From contig CAIOHR010000212.1 in the NCBI GenBank assembly GCA_903858115.1, positions 1-64,000 of the forward strand: 64,000 bases of DNA, given 5' to 3'. Within the stretch, counting starts at the first letter, position 1; every line of letters begins with the position of its first letter. The position numbers were made by a program, and so were the translations under genes. Below are positions 36,905-45,528 of this stretch, one piece after another. This stretch comes from an uncultured Pirellula sp. GTDB lineage: Bacteria; Planctomycetota; Planctomycetia; Pirellulales; Pirellulaceae. The notes beneath the pieces were generated by a model. It was not told the origin of the DNA. It ran no database searches and saw nothing but the letters and a program-made list of their open reading frames with translations.

Positions 36905-38335
36905 ATATAGCTGGATCGCCTTGACGATTGCGTCGAGCTCATTTGGGACAGCAACGGCTCGGTTTGCAAAGGAGGCTCGTGAAACACCGCGACTTCCAAG
37001 TACCTCATTGAACTTGTCTTGATCCGTTGTATGGTAAGCGACGGTCGCTGTCGGGTCCTTGAGTTGATGCCCCGTAAGGATACAGACCACTCGGTCATCC
37101 ATACCGATGACCCCTTGCTGGCGAAGCAGCTTGGCGCCTGCCACGCTAGCCGCACTTGCAGGTTCGCACCCGATTCCGCCAGCTCCAACCTGCGCTTTTG
37201 CGTCGAGGATTTCTTGATCGGAAACTTTGCGAACCACACCATCGCAGAAATCCAATGCCCTCAAACATTTCTTCAAATTCACGGGACGATTGATTTCGAT
37301 AGCGCTTGCAATGGTGTCCGCTTTTCTCTTTTCTCTATCCAGCTCGTCATAGTACCAACAGGCGATATCCATTCGTGGACGCCCACGATTCCAGCGAAGG
37401 TTTCTTTGGTTGTAGACGATATCGAGCGTATCAGCACCGGCGGCATTAATAACTGCCAATCTCGGAATTCGATCGATCAGCCCCAATTGCTTCAGCTCGA
37501 TAAACGCTTTTCCGAATGCGCTACTGTTACCTAGATTGCCACCCGGTACGACGACCCAATCAGGCGATTCCCATCGCAGGGCTTCTAATACCCGATACAT
37601 GACCGTCTTCTGACCTTCCAGTCGAAACGGATTGATGCTGTTAACGAGATAAATCCCAAGCTCTTTTGAAACATCCTGAACGCGAGCCATCGCATCATCA
37701 AAATCGCCAGCAATTTGAACGGTAAGTGCACCGTATTCGAGAGCTTGCGATAGCTTCCCGTAGGAGATTTTCCCAGAGCCGATGAAGATGATTGCCTTCA
37801 TCAATTGAGTCACCGAGCAATACATCGCGAGCGAAGCGCTTGTGTTTCCTGTCGATGCACATGCAGCACGTTTGGCGCCCACAATGTGTGCATGCGTGAA
37901 AGCTGCGCACATGCCATTGTCCTTGAAGGACCCGGATGGGTTCATCCCCTCGTACTGAAGGTAAAGCTGTCCAGGTCGGATTCCGACGTATTTAGCGACC
38001 GAGTTTGCTTGCTGTAGAAGTGTTTGTCCTTCGCCGACGGTGATGACTTTTTCTGGAGGAGCAAAGGGGAGCAGTTCATGAAAACGCCAGACCCCGCTAA
38101 ATCGCAAAGGTTCGTACCTTCGACTCCACATCGCTTCGAAATCCGACATCTTCGTAGGAACTGGCAGCTTATCCCATTCGTAGGCAACATCCAAAAGCTC
38201 GCCGCATTTCCCGCAACTGGTTCGAACTTCGTCGATGCCGAAAGTAGCGTTGCAATCGATGTTGAGACACTTTTGGAAAGCGTGATTCACATGACTCTTT
38301 GCAACAGCGACCGAGGATGCTGATACTGTCGACAT
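36899..38335 (-). CDS. thrC: Threonine synthase
   Basis: A 478-residue PLP enzyme that turns O-phosphohomoserine into threonine. It begins with a short zinc-ribbon-like head ([23 protein letters not shown]), then the fold II PLP domain: [25 protein letters not shown] with the PLP Lys, [13 protein letters not shown] and the phosphate loop [14 protein letters not shown]. The length and blocks fit the longer (type with N-terminal zinc head) threonine synthases. The ATG at 38335 is used. It faces the SDR gene, 16 bases apart at the ends. Upstream (right) lies a 580-base region with two kinds of short tandem repeats. Confidence 0.95.
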   Translation of the reverse strand: MSTVSASSVAVAKSHVNHAFQKCLNIDCNATFGIDEVRTSCGKCGELLDVAYEWDKLPVPTKMSDFEAMWSRRYEPLRFSGVWRFHELLPFAPPEKVITVGEGQTLLQQANSVAKYVGIRPGQLYLQYEGMNPSGSFKDNGMCAAFTHAHIVGAKRAACASTGNTSASLAMYCSVTQLMKAIIFIGSGKISYGKLSQALEYGALTVQIAGDFDDAMARVQDVSKELGIYLVNSINPFRLEGQKTVMYRVLEALRWESPDWVVVPGGNLGNSSAFGKAFIELKQLGLIDRIPRLAVINAAGADTLDIVYNQRNLRWNRGRPRMDIACWYYDELDREKRKADTIASAIEINRPVNLKKCLRALDFCDGVVRKVSDQEILDAKAQVGAGGIGCEPASAASVAGAKLLRQQGVIGMDDRVVCILTGHQLKDPTATVAYHTTDQDKFNEVLGSRGVSRASFANRAVAVPNELDAIVKAIQLYS

Positions 38336-38915
38336 TTCTTATTGATCCAAGGAAAAGGCACAAATCTGCAACAAACGTCGTTCTAGCGGGCGAGGCTTCG
38401 TTTCTAAAGATCGAACTTGGGGTTAGCTACGTTTTCCAGAACGTGGATACTCCCCAGAGTCACAATACTCCCCAGAGTCACAATGTACTGGCGATCGCAG
38501 TACTGGCGATCGCTACTTCCGGTTTAGAAACAAATCCTAGTCTAGCTTCTACAATCGGCCGAGAGTAGGCATTCGCTGAACTCCAGTTGTTTTCCTCGGC
38601 CGAGATAATCCCGACAATCTGCTCAATCCGAATTATTGGCAAAGCAATAGCCTGATGTAGTGCACGAGTGAAAAGACTATCGGAGGTCCACAGAAACGAA
38701 CAAGAGTGGAAAACGAGGCGGCTGCCCTGAGCGGATGGATTTTTGCCGTCTCGATCGCAACTGGTTGGGTGAAAATAGGCTGGTTAGCAAAGAAATGTTT
38801 GACGGCAAACGACGAGGGATTTAGGATGCATGGGAGAGCTCGCTGCGCCCAAAAGGCGACTTATGGGGCTCAAAACCTTCTTTTCGTACAAAACTGTTTG
38901 GCAATTGAGGAATTC
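38336..38915. other. Divergent intergenic region rich in short repeats
   Basis: A 580-base region between thrC and the coiled-coil membrane protein. It holds two pairs of tandem units (38447-38514) and two copies of TCGGCCGAGA (38555-38564 and 38596-38605) 41 bases apart, which could be paired operator sites. A GAGG ribosome-binding site at 38907-38910 serves the ATG at 38916. No supported gene is here. Confidence 0.5.
38447..38514. repeat. Two adjacent tandem duplications (18 bp and 15 bp)
   Basis: ATACTCCCCAGAGTCACA is repeated exactly at 38447-38464 and 38465-38482. Two bases later GTACTGGCGATCGC(A/T) is repeated at 38485-38499 and 38500-38514. The second unit includes the palindrome GCGATCGC. 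The pair of doublets in a row is unusual. Confidence 0.93.
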
Positions 38916-40391
38916 ATGGCTCGCGACCGCAATGTGACTGTCTGGCAAGCGTACGTGGTTGTCATGTCTATAGTTAGTTTCCTGTGCTTGGGCACCCTAG
39001 CGTTTATGATGTTTACTTCTGGGACGAACTCGAAAGTCGCAGAAGCAGCTCAAAAAGACAAGCGAGAAGCAGAAACGCAACTTAGAAATGCGTCTTCTCG
39101 GAATCAACTCTTGCAAAGCATGCTTGGCATTGGCAAATCGATTAGCCCCGCAGAACTGACCCAGTTGAAATCCAGCATCACGGGCGATGCGGAATTCGAT
39201 GCTGCATTCAAAAACTACACGGATCATATGACATTGTTTGGTCCAAGCTCGTCCGACAGAACGTACGCGAAGCTCGTTGACACATTGATGCAAGAACTGC
39301 GTTCGCGGAACAGCCAAATTGCAGCAGATGCGGCAAAACAAATCGAAAACAATGATCGCTACGAGAAATCTGTCGCTTTAGAAACGAAATTGCGAACGGA
39401 CGCACAAGCGAAGATGGAAGCGATCAATTTGGAAAAAGAAACCGAACTCGCCAACTACACGAAAAAAGTAGACGAACTGGAAAAGAAGAACCAAAAAATT
39501 GAGTCCGAAAAACAGCAGAAATTCCAGGAGTTTGCCCGTGAGCGTGCGAGTTTGATCGCCAAGATCGACCAAGCTACAAAACAGAACGCTGAGCAAGCCC
39601 GACGGCTTGAAAATCTTGTGGCAAAACTACAAGAAATCCAAAACGAGAATTTCCAGTACATTCAAGGGGAAATCACCCAGGTAGCCAACGGAGATGTCTG
39701 GCTGAACATTGGAGCCGAACAAGGTTTAAAGCCTGGTGTGATGTTTTCCGTGTACGATTCGGATGTCAGCCAAGTGGGCCAGTCCAAAGCCAAGGCCAAG
39801 GTTGAAGTGGTAGAGATCATGAAGTCCAGCAGAAACCTCAGCCGCGCGAAGATTATCGATGACAAATCTTACCGACCGATCTTAACGACCGACAAAGTTT
39901 ATTCTCAATTCTGGCAACCTCATACCCCAGTTCGAATGGGATTGGTTGGCAAACTGGATTACGACCGAGATGGACGTGATGACCGAGAACTTATCAAAAA
40001 AATGATTCGCCAAAACGGCGCAGAAGTCGTTTTCGAAGTTTTTCCTGACGGGAAAACGGTTGGAAACATCGAGGAAGTTACCAAGTTGGTTATCGGGGAA
40101 GATATAAAGATCAAGGCGGTTCAAGGTGAAGAGCTAAATCCCGAACAGGTTGCTTTAGCGAAGAAGCGAAAAGATTTAGACAACACCGCGAAAAGTCTTG
40201 GAATCCCAAGAGAAAACCTTGATCAATTGATGAATCTGCTTCAGGCAACTATCGATGCGGCTCCAACGGGCGAAGGCACTTCAATCAAAGCGAGTCAGTA
40301 TCTTCCTCGCGCCGAGCAAAACGGTGCAGGACGAGTTTCGAACCTTTACCAAAACTCTGACGGACGCATTAAACGCAACATACCTGAGTGA
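38916..40391 (+). CDS. Membrane-anchored coiled-coil protein, unknown function
   Basis: A 491-residue protein. One membrane helix lies near the N-terminus (WQAYVVVMSIVSFLCLGTLAFMMF, about 9-32), then a long, charged coiled coil (about 45-260) with Glu/Lys/Gln heptads such as KKVDELEKKNQKIESEKQQK. The C-terminal 200 residues look globular (GEITQVANGDVWLNIGAEQGLKPGVMFSVYDSD), a beta-rich fold near a periplasmic adaptor in style. The ATG at 38916 is chosen by GAGG at 38907; the reading from 38706 adds 70 residues with no anchor. The topology suggests a signal or structural link between the membrane and the envelope. Confidence 0.6.
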   Translation: MARDRNVTVWQAYVVVMSIVSFLCLGTLAFMMFTSGTNSKVAEAAQKDKREAETQLRNASSRNQLLQSMLGIGKSISPAELTQLKSSITGDAEFDAAFKNYTDHMTLFGPSSSDRTYAKLVDTLMQELRSRNSQIAADAAKQIENNDRYEKSVALETKLRTDAQAKMEAINLEKETELANYTKKVDELEKKNQKIESEKQQKFQEFARERASLIAKIDQATKQNAEQARRLENLVAKLQEIQNENFQYIQGEITQVANGDVWLNIGAEQGLKPGVMFSVYDSDVSQVGQSKAKAKVEVVEIMKSSRNLSRAKIIDDKSYRPILTTDKVYSQFWQPHTPVRMGLVGKLDYDRDGRDDRELIKKMIRQNGAEVVFEVFPDGKTVGNIEEVTKLVIGEDIKIKAVQGEELNPEQVALAKKRKDLDNTAKSLGIPRENLDQLMNLLQATIDAAPTGEGTSIKASQYLPRAEQNGAGRVSNLYQNSDGRIKRNIPE

Positions 40392-40395
40392 GATA

Positions 40396-40452
40396 AGCAA
40401 ATCCGTATTTTTTTGGATTATTTGCTTGAACAATCCGCACAACTGCTATATT
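40396..40452 (+). promoter_or_regulatory. Hairpin and promoter before the Gly-rich secreted protein
   Basis: AAGCAAATCC (40396 on) can pair with GGAT-TTGCTT (to 40427) around a T-rich loop, a possible end for the upstream gene. It is followed by TTGAAC (40426-40431), 15 bases, and TGC-TATATT (40444-40452), an extended -10. The leader to the ATG at 40497 is about 37 bases. Confidence 0.5.
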
Positions 40453-40496
40453 TTAAGACCATCTACCTTCGGCCCGATCATTCAAGGATCAACAAC

Positions 40497-41684
40497 ATGA
40501 GCTCAAAAACAATCAAGCGGCTTTCCTTCCTGCTGGCTTTGACAAGTGGTTTGCTGTTTGCACCAACAATGTGCATCGCTGCGGATCAGGGATCCGCGAC
40601 TGTCAATGCTTCAGCAACGGATTCGGTAAATGGGTTGTTTTCTCAGCAGTGGGTAACTCCCAACGCCGCGGGCGACATCAAGGGGGCAGTCGTTGGATTG
40701 TCGATCGGTGACAAGTCTCCAGTAAAGGAGGTGCCTGTTTTCTTGGTCAAAGACGGTCAAATCGAGATGAAAACTAGGACGAACTCTGAGGGGTCTTTCA
40801 CGCTGCCATCGGTAAAGCCGGGAAGCTACTCGCTCGTTGTTCGCGATGCGAACACCATCGGTGCATTTTCTTTGCAGGTTGCTTCTTCCCAGGACGGGAA
40901 ATTGCTCAGCTCTGATGTTGAAGTTCGTGTGGTGAAACCGGCAGCGAAGGTGAACGAGATTCTCGAAGGGCAGTCGTTGCCAACTTACGCGATGCGGGCT
41001 GCAGACCTAGGGGGTGTGAATCCTTCGGATCCACTCGGGCAGTCGCGAACATTCGCAAAGAGCCAAGCGGTCAAGATAGATGAATTTGGTAAGCTATCTG
41101 GTAGGATTGGTACAGCTGATCTTGACAAAAACATGAGCGACATGACCGTTTTTGTGATGAAGGACGGCGTTCAGGTTGCTAAGGCTGGCGTTGAAAAAGA
41201 CGGTTCCTACTCTGTGGATGGCTTGAATCCAGGCGTTTATGGATTTATCGCTGTTGGCGATTCAGGTTTTGCGGCGATGTCGTTTGAGTTAGTAAAGGAA
41301 AGTGCAGAGTCAGTGAATTCCAAAGGGGAACGGCTCATCGGCCTGTTTAAGCATGCTTGCTCGCAAATGAACGTAGTGTGTGTTCCATGTCCGGCGGTGA
41401 CAGTTTGCGAAGTCACTCCGGTGGAGCTGGTAACTGCAGGGGTTGTATCAGAAGTAGCCAGCTGTGGAGAAGTCGTCGTCGATAGCCCAGTAGCTGCTGC
41501 TCCTGGTTGTGGTTGTGGTTGGGGTGGTGGAATGATGGGTGGTGGAATGGGCGGCGGCGGTGGTGGTGTTGGAGGTAGCGGTACCAATTGGGTTGGTCTT
41601 GCGGGAATCGCGGGTCTAGCGACCGTAGCTGCAATCGTTGCATCAGAAGATAATAATGATGCTCCCATCGTAAGTCCAAACTAG
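40497..41684 (+). CDS. Secreted carboxypeptidase-regulatory-like protein with Gly-rich C-terminal anchor
   Basis: A 395-residue protein with a signal peptide (MSSKTIKRLSFLLALTSGLLFAPTMCIAA). It has two beta-sandwich units of the carboxypeptidase-regulatory/SdrB class (GSFTLPSVKPGSYSLVVRD near residue 98, and GSYSVDGLNPGVYGFIAVGD near 235). After a cysteine pair region (ACSQMNVVCVPCPAVTVCEV) comes a long Gly-rich stretch (GGGMMGGGMGGGGG), then a hydrophobic helix (VGLAGIAGLATVAAIVA) and a polar/acidic tail (SEDNNDAPIVSPN). This last three-part layout could be a sorting or anchoring signal. The ATG at 40497 is preferred over 40413. A terminator follows. Confidence 0.7.
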   Translation: MSSKTIKRLSFLLALTSGLLFAPTMCIAADQGSATVNASATDSVNGLFSQQWVTPNAAGDIKGAVVGLSIGDKSPVKEVPVFLVKDGQIEMKTRTNSEGSFTLPSVKPGSYSLVVRDANTIGAFSLQVASSQDGKLLSSDVEVRVVKPAAKVNEILEGQSLPTYAMRAADLGGVNPSDPLGQSRTFAKSQAVKIDEFGKLSGRIGTADLDKNMSDMTVFVMKDGVQVAKAGVEKDGSYSVDGLNPGVYGFIAVGDSGFAAMSFELVKESAESVNSKGERLIGLFKHACSQMNVVCVPCPAVTVCEVTPVELVTAGVVSEVASCGEVVVDSPVAAAPGCGCGWGGGMMGGGMGGGGGGVGGSGTNWVGLAGIAGLATVAAIVASEDNNDAPIVSPN

Positions 41685-41704
41685 TCTCAATTGAGTTTTC
41701 TATA

Positions 41705-41733
41705 GGTCACGTTTTTACGTGGCCTTTTTTTGT
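41705..41733 (+). terminator. Rho-independent terminator of the Gly-rich protein gene
   Basis: GGTCACGT (41705-41712) pairs with ACGTGGCC (41717-41724; one G-T pair) around TTTT, followed by eight T residues. It ends only a few bases before the GTG start of the next gene at 41737. Confidence 0.85.
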
Positions 41734-41736
41734 TGA

Positions 41737-42615
41737 GTGAACGTGCTAGGCGAACTTGTACAAACCGAAACGACGGATGGTGTTAGGCTTGACGGCTTTT
41801 TGTCGGTGCCTGCATTCTCGATCTCCAAGAAGAGGGAAAATTCCGTCTGGATTATCACTCACGGAGTAAATGGCAATTTTTACGCATCCAACCTTTTGAA
41901 GTCTGTAGCCGAGCAATTAAGTAAACTGGGTTTTGCTGTCCTGCTGGCGAATACACGAGGCCACGATATCTGTTCTTTTAATAACGGAACCATTCCAATG
42001 AGGATTGGTTCCGAGTTCGAGAACCTTGGCCATTGTAAATTCGATTTTCAAGCTTGGAATCGATGGATTCAGGATCGTGGCTCAACTCTTTTCGGTGTTG
42101 CGGCACATAGTCTCGGTGCGGTGAAGGCAGCATTCTGGGTTGCTGAAAGCGGTATGGAATTGGATCGCTTCATCGCTATTTCTCCTCCTAGATTGAATAC
42201 ACAGCTGTTGTTGGGAGACCCCAAGCGGGCAGCCGTTTTCGCAGAGCATCTCCAGGTGGCTCAATCGCTTTGCGATCAGGGAAAGCCCGATGAGGTGATC
42301 AAGGTCCGGTTTCCTTTACCGAACTGGGTATCGGCCTCTACTTTTCTCGACAAATACGGAAGCGGAAACAAATACGACTACCTGACAAAGCTGGAAAGAA
42401 TCCGAGCTAAAGTACTGTGGGTTTTTGGAGGCTCGGAAGTTCGTAATGGCTCCATTAATTTTCTCGACGCCGACATTCACCTTCGGTCCGAAATCGAGAG
42501 GTCATCTTTGTTTCGTCAATCCGTTGAGGTGATCGATGGGGCTGACCATTCCTATCGAGACAAGAGAGAGGATCTTGCCGCTTGCATCGAGCAATGGGAT
42601 CGCGAAATCGTCTGA
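41737..42615 (+). CDS. Alpha/beta hydrolase
   Basis: A 292-residue alpha/beta-hydrolase of the esterase/thioesterase kind. The oxyanion region THGVNGN (41-47), the nucleophile elbow VAAHSLGA with Ser125, and the late acid/His (VIDGADHSYRDK) are present. It could be an esterase or a thioesterase that hands an acyl group to the following ligase and reductase (compare LuxD). The GTG at 41737 is the likely start, just 4 bases after the terminator T-run of the upstream gene, so its own promoter lies inside that terminator or upstream, or it is leaderless. A second hairpin, 42673-42690, lies between it and the AMP-binding gene. Confidence 0.75.
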   Translation: MNVLGELVQTETTDGVRLDGFLSVPAFSISKKRENSVWIITHGVNGNFYASNLLKSVAEQLSKLGFAVLLANTRGHDICSFNNGTIPMRIGSEFENLGHCKFDFQAWNRWIQDRGSTLFGVAAHSLGAVKAAFWVAESGMELDRFIAISPPRLNTQLLLGDPKRAAVFAEHLQVAQSLCDQGKPDEVIKVRFPLPNWVSASTFLDKYGSGNKYDYLTKLERIRAKVLWVFGGSEVRNGSINFLDADIHLRSEIERSSLFRQSVEVIDGADHSYRDKREDLAACIEQWDREIV

Positions 42616-42672
42616 TTGAAGTTCATCGTTGCTTCAGTAGTGCTTGAACATTGGTTACAATGCCGCAGAGAT

Positions 42673-42700
42673 TACAGTCATGCGACTGTAGCATTTTTTA
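42673..42700 (+). terminator. Hairpin between the hydrolase and the AMP-binding gene
   Basis: TACAGTC (42673-42679) pairs with GACTGTA (42684-42690) around ATGC, then GCATTTTTTA. It looks like a moderate rho-independent terminator of the hydrolase gene, so the AMP-binding/ALDH pair may have its own promoter, or readthrough may be partial. Confidence 0.65.
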
Positions 42701-42726
42701 GTTCCCCACCTAAATACCTTCCGATT

Positions 42727-43857
42727 ATGACAGTGGCACTTCCCCATTGGATTGCGAACGATCAACAGATTTCAGAAGCCAAAAAGGCGCTGGATCAACA
42801 CACTTATGAAACGGTTCAGTGGCACTTTCATGAATCGACGGGTTCCCCTTTTTGGCTTGAGAAAAAGAAGAGTCTCAAGTTCGATCCGTTGAAAGAGGTC
42901 CACGGTTTCGATGACCTCAAAAAGTTTCCAGAGTTTGAAGACGAGTGGTTGCGGGGTGGCCCCGTGAACCGATGGGTTCCAAAGGGGCTGGCAGGAAGAC
43001 CGACGTACGTCTTTGAAACAGGAGGCACGACTGGTATCCCAAAGAGCCGAGTTGTTGTTGATGACTTCCGAATTGATTACGAGAACTTCAGCTACACATT
43101 GCCCGATCAGTATTTTCCAAAAGGATCAAACTGGTTGATGCTTGGTCCGTCCGGACCTCGGCGACTTAGGTTAGCCGTAGAGCACCTCTGTCAATTTCGC
43201 GGTGGCATCTCCTTTTGTATCGACTTAGACCCGCGTTGGGTTATTAAGTTGATTAAGAAGGGATGGATGGAGCATCTGGAAGAATACAAGAAGCACTGCA
43301 TCGATCAAGCGATTACGATTTTAACGGCGGGCCATGACATCAAGTGCATGTTTACGACACCAAAGCTTTTGGAAGCGCTCGCGTCGGGGTTAGCGGACAA
43401 AGGGACATCGATTCAAGAGATAGGCATCACAGGAATTTTTTCAGGTGGTACTGAATTCACCCCGCAGTGGACGAGGTTTTGTGTCGAAGAGTTATTGGGT
43501 GGTCCGGCGGAAGAAAGCGGAGTCTATATGACTCCCACCTACGGAAACACACTCATGGGATTGGCTTGCTCGCGTCCGGTCACTGCTGAAGATGACTACA
43601 CGATTGCGTACTACGCACCGCAACCACGGGCTGTTGTGGAAGTGGTGGATTTCGATGACTACAACAAGCTTGTAGGGTTCGGCGAAACGGGTCGAGTGAA
43701 GCTTTACACGATGACGAAGGAGTTCTTTGTTCCCGGCTTTATGGAGCGTGATGAAGGGGAACGAGAAATGCCATTCAATCAATATCCATGGGATGGCGTG
43801 AGCGGGGTGAAGCCGTATCGTGGTTTTGCATCTTCAACAACGGTTGGCGTTTACTAG
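42727..43857 (+). CDS. Short AMP-binding ligase (LuxE/PaaK-like)
   Basis: A 376-residue member of the ANL adenylating family in which the P-loop FETGGTTGIPKS (96-107) is clear, but the usual C-terminal swinging domain is very short. In size it is closer to LuxE acyl-protein synthetase than to full CoA ligases. Its pairing with the following aldehyde-dehydrogenase-fold gene, 18 bases downstream, suggests it activates a carboxylic acid as acyl-AMP and passes the acyl group to the reductase. The ATG at 42727 (MTVALPHWIAND) is preferred; translation from 42616 includes a poor hydrophobic head and no ribosome-binding site. The substrate (fatty, aryl or other acid) is not known. Confidence 0.75.
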   Translation: MTVALPHWIANDQQISEAKKALDQHTYETVQWHFHESTGSPFWLEKKKSLKFDPLKEVHGFDDLKKFPEFEDEWLRGGPVNRWVPKGLAGRPTYVFETGGTTGIPKSRVVVDDFRIDYENFSYTLPDQYFPKGSNWLMLGPSGPRRLRLAVEHLCQFRGGISFCIDLDPRWVIKLIKKGWMEHLEEYKKHCIDQAITILTAGHDIKCMFTTPKLLEALASGLADKGTSIQEIGITGIFSGGTEFTPQWTRFCVEELLGGPAEESGVYMTPTYGNTLMGLACSRPVTAEDDYTIAYYAPQPRAVVEVVDFDDYNKLVGFGETGRVKLYTMTKEFFVPGFMERDEGEREMPFNQYPWDGVSGVKPYRGFASSTTVGVY

Positions 43858-43875
43858 AGGCCAAAGGAATCAAAA

Positions 43876-45315
43876 ATGATAACGATTAATCCGATCCGCT
43901 GGGGAAAGCAATACAAGTCACTCGAGTATCAAGATGTAATCCATTTCGAAACTGGAGAGTCTATTGCGAAAATTGGCCAAGTGAACGGTTCCATGGTTCA
44001 AATGGACATTCGCAAAGCTGACAACGCACGAAAAGCGTTGCGTTCCATTCCTACTGCCGAACTATTGGCTCGCTGCAAGAAAGCCGCATATCTGTTCGAG
44101 CATGAAACTTTGCCGGTGGGTGACGGACAACAAACTGTGGACGATTTTATCCACCAGCAATCGGCGAGCACCGGTTTGCCCGAGCATATGTGCCGAAACA
44201 ATATGCAAAAAAATTGTTTCGTACTGAGCAACATCGATAAAATCTTGGATGCATTAACTCGAGGTCTTGATCTTGAGATTTTCTCTAAGGGTTATGGGGA
44301 AGAAGGACGAAATGTCACGGTAAGCTTTCAGTGCCAGACACCTGTCTTAGGCGCAGTATTGCCGAACAATTCACCGGGTGTTCATACGTTATGGTTACCT
44401 GCGGTCCCCTTGCAGGTTGGTCTAGTTTTGAAGCCGGGTTCGCAAGAGCCATGGACGCCTTATCGAATGATCTCGGCGTACATCGAGGCTGGAATACCAG
44501 CAGAGGCTTTCTGTCTCTATCCAGGGGGGCATGATGTCGGCTCGACGTTGATGGCCAAGTGTCAGAGAAGCATGATTTTCGGTAGTGCGCAAACAGTAGC
44601 GCAGTATGCAGGCAATCCTCGTGTTCAAGCACACGGACCCGGTTTCTCGAAGATTCTTATCGGCGATGATGTTGTTGATTCTTGGGAAGATTACCTGGAC
44701 ATGATGGTCGAAAGTGTTCTAAGCAATTCGGGCAGAAGCTGCATCAATTGTTCTGGAATTTGGGCGTCGCGCCACACGGAAGCTATCGCCGAGGCTATAG
44801 CTGCCAGGATTGGCTCGATCGACGTCACCTCACCAACGGATCCGAAGTCGGCGTTGGCCGCGTTCACCAATTCTCAAATGGCCAAGGGAACGTGGGGTAT
44901 GGTGCAACAGGATCTTGCGGAGTCGGGTGTGACCGACATGACGGCGAGCTACGGGGAACGCCTCATTGAACGAGAGCGATGTGCATATCTTCGCCCCATG
45001 GTGTTGCATGCCGATTCACCGTCGCGTGGAGTCGCAATGAAGGAATATATGTTTCCTTTCGTTTCCGTCGTCCAATGCCCGCAAAAGGAAATGATCAAGT
45101 CGATTGGTTCGACCCTGGTTGGAACCGCGCTCACCGGTGATGAAGCTTGGATTGACGAGTTGACCAACGCAACTCACATCGACAGGTTGAACATCGGCCC
45201 CATTCCGACAAGTCGGCTCAACTGGTTACAGCCGCACGAAGGCAATCTTATCGACTTTTTGTTCCGATCGAGAGCTTACCAATTGGCACCGCTGAAGGTG
45301 GCTGAAAAAGTCTAG
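43876..45315 (+). CDS. Aldehyde dehydrogenase-fold acyl reductase (LuxC-like)
   Basis: A 479-residue protein of the aldehyde dehydrogenase superfamily. The catalytic Cys lies in NSGRSCINCSG (Cys289, with Cys292 near it), and the NAD(P)-binding Lys186 is in GLVLKPGSQEPWTPYR. It is remote from ordinary ALDHs and nearer in layout to acyl-CoA/acyl-protein reductases of the LuxC kind. Together with the AMP-binding gene 18 bases upstream, it would reduce an activated acid to an aldehyde. There is a possible third component, the alpha/beta hydrolase. The ribosome-binding site is AAAGGAA before the ATG at 43876. A strong hairpin follows. Confidence 0.78.
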   Translation: MITINPIRWGKQYKSLEYQDVIHFETGESIAKIGQVNGSMVQMDIRKADNARKALRSIPTAELLARCKKAAYLFEHETLPVGDGQQTVDDFIHQQSASTGLPEHMCRNNMQKNCFVLSNIDKILDALTRGLDLEIFSKGYGEEGRNVTVSFQCQTPVLGAVLPNNSPGVHTLWLPAVPLQVGLVLKPGSQEPWTPYRMISAYIEAGIPAEAFCLYPGGHDVGSTLMAKCQRSMIFGSAQTVAQYAGNPRVQAHGPGFSKILIGDDVVDSWEDYLDMMVESVLSNSGRSCINCSGIWASRHTEAIAEAIAARIGSIDVTSPTDPKSALAAFTNSQMAKGTWGMVQQDLAESGVTDMTASYGERLIERERCAYLRPMVLHADSPSRGVAMKEYMFPFVSVVQCPQKEMIKSIGSTLVGTALTGDEAWIDELTNATHIDRLNIGPIPTSRLNWLQPHEGNLIDFLFRSRAYQLAPLKVAEKV

Positions 45316-45350
45316 GCTTTGTTTTTGACTTCTTTACGTCGAATTTTCGC

Positions 45351-45375
45351 AACTGCGTCTCGTCGAGACGCAGTT
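45351..45375. terminator. Perfect 11-bp hairpin after the ALDH gene
   Basis: AACTGCGTCTC (45351-45361) pairs with GAGACGCAGTT (45365-45375) around GTC. It is 35 bases after the ALDH stop. It lacks a T tract, so it may act as a 3'-end stabiliser or a weak terminator. Confidence 0.6.
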
Positions 45376-45528
45376 AATCGTTACTGGGACAAACTCAACG
45401 AAGTGATTGGCATGACGTCCTGGCTGGTGAATTTGGGATGATTTCGCATTTTTGTCCTCGCAACACGAACACGAGGAATCGTCGTACAATGTGGTTCCTG
45501 AAACCTCCCTCCTTGTACGTGATGAATC

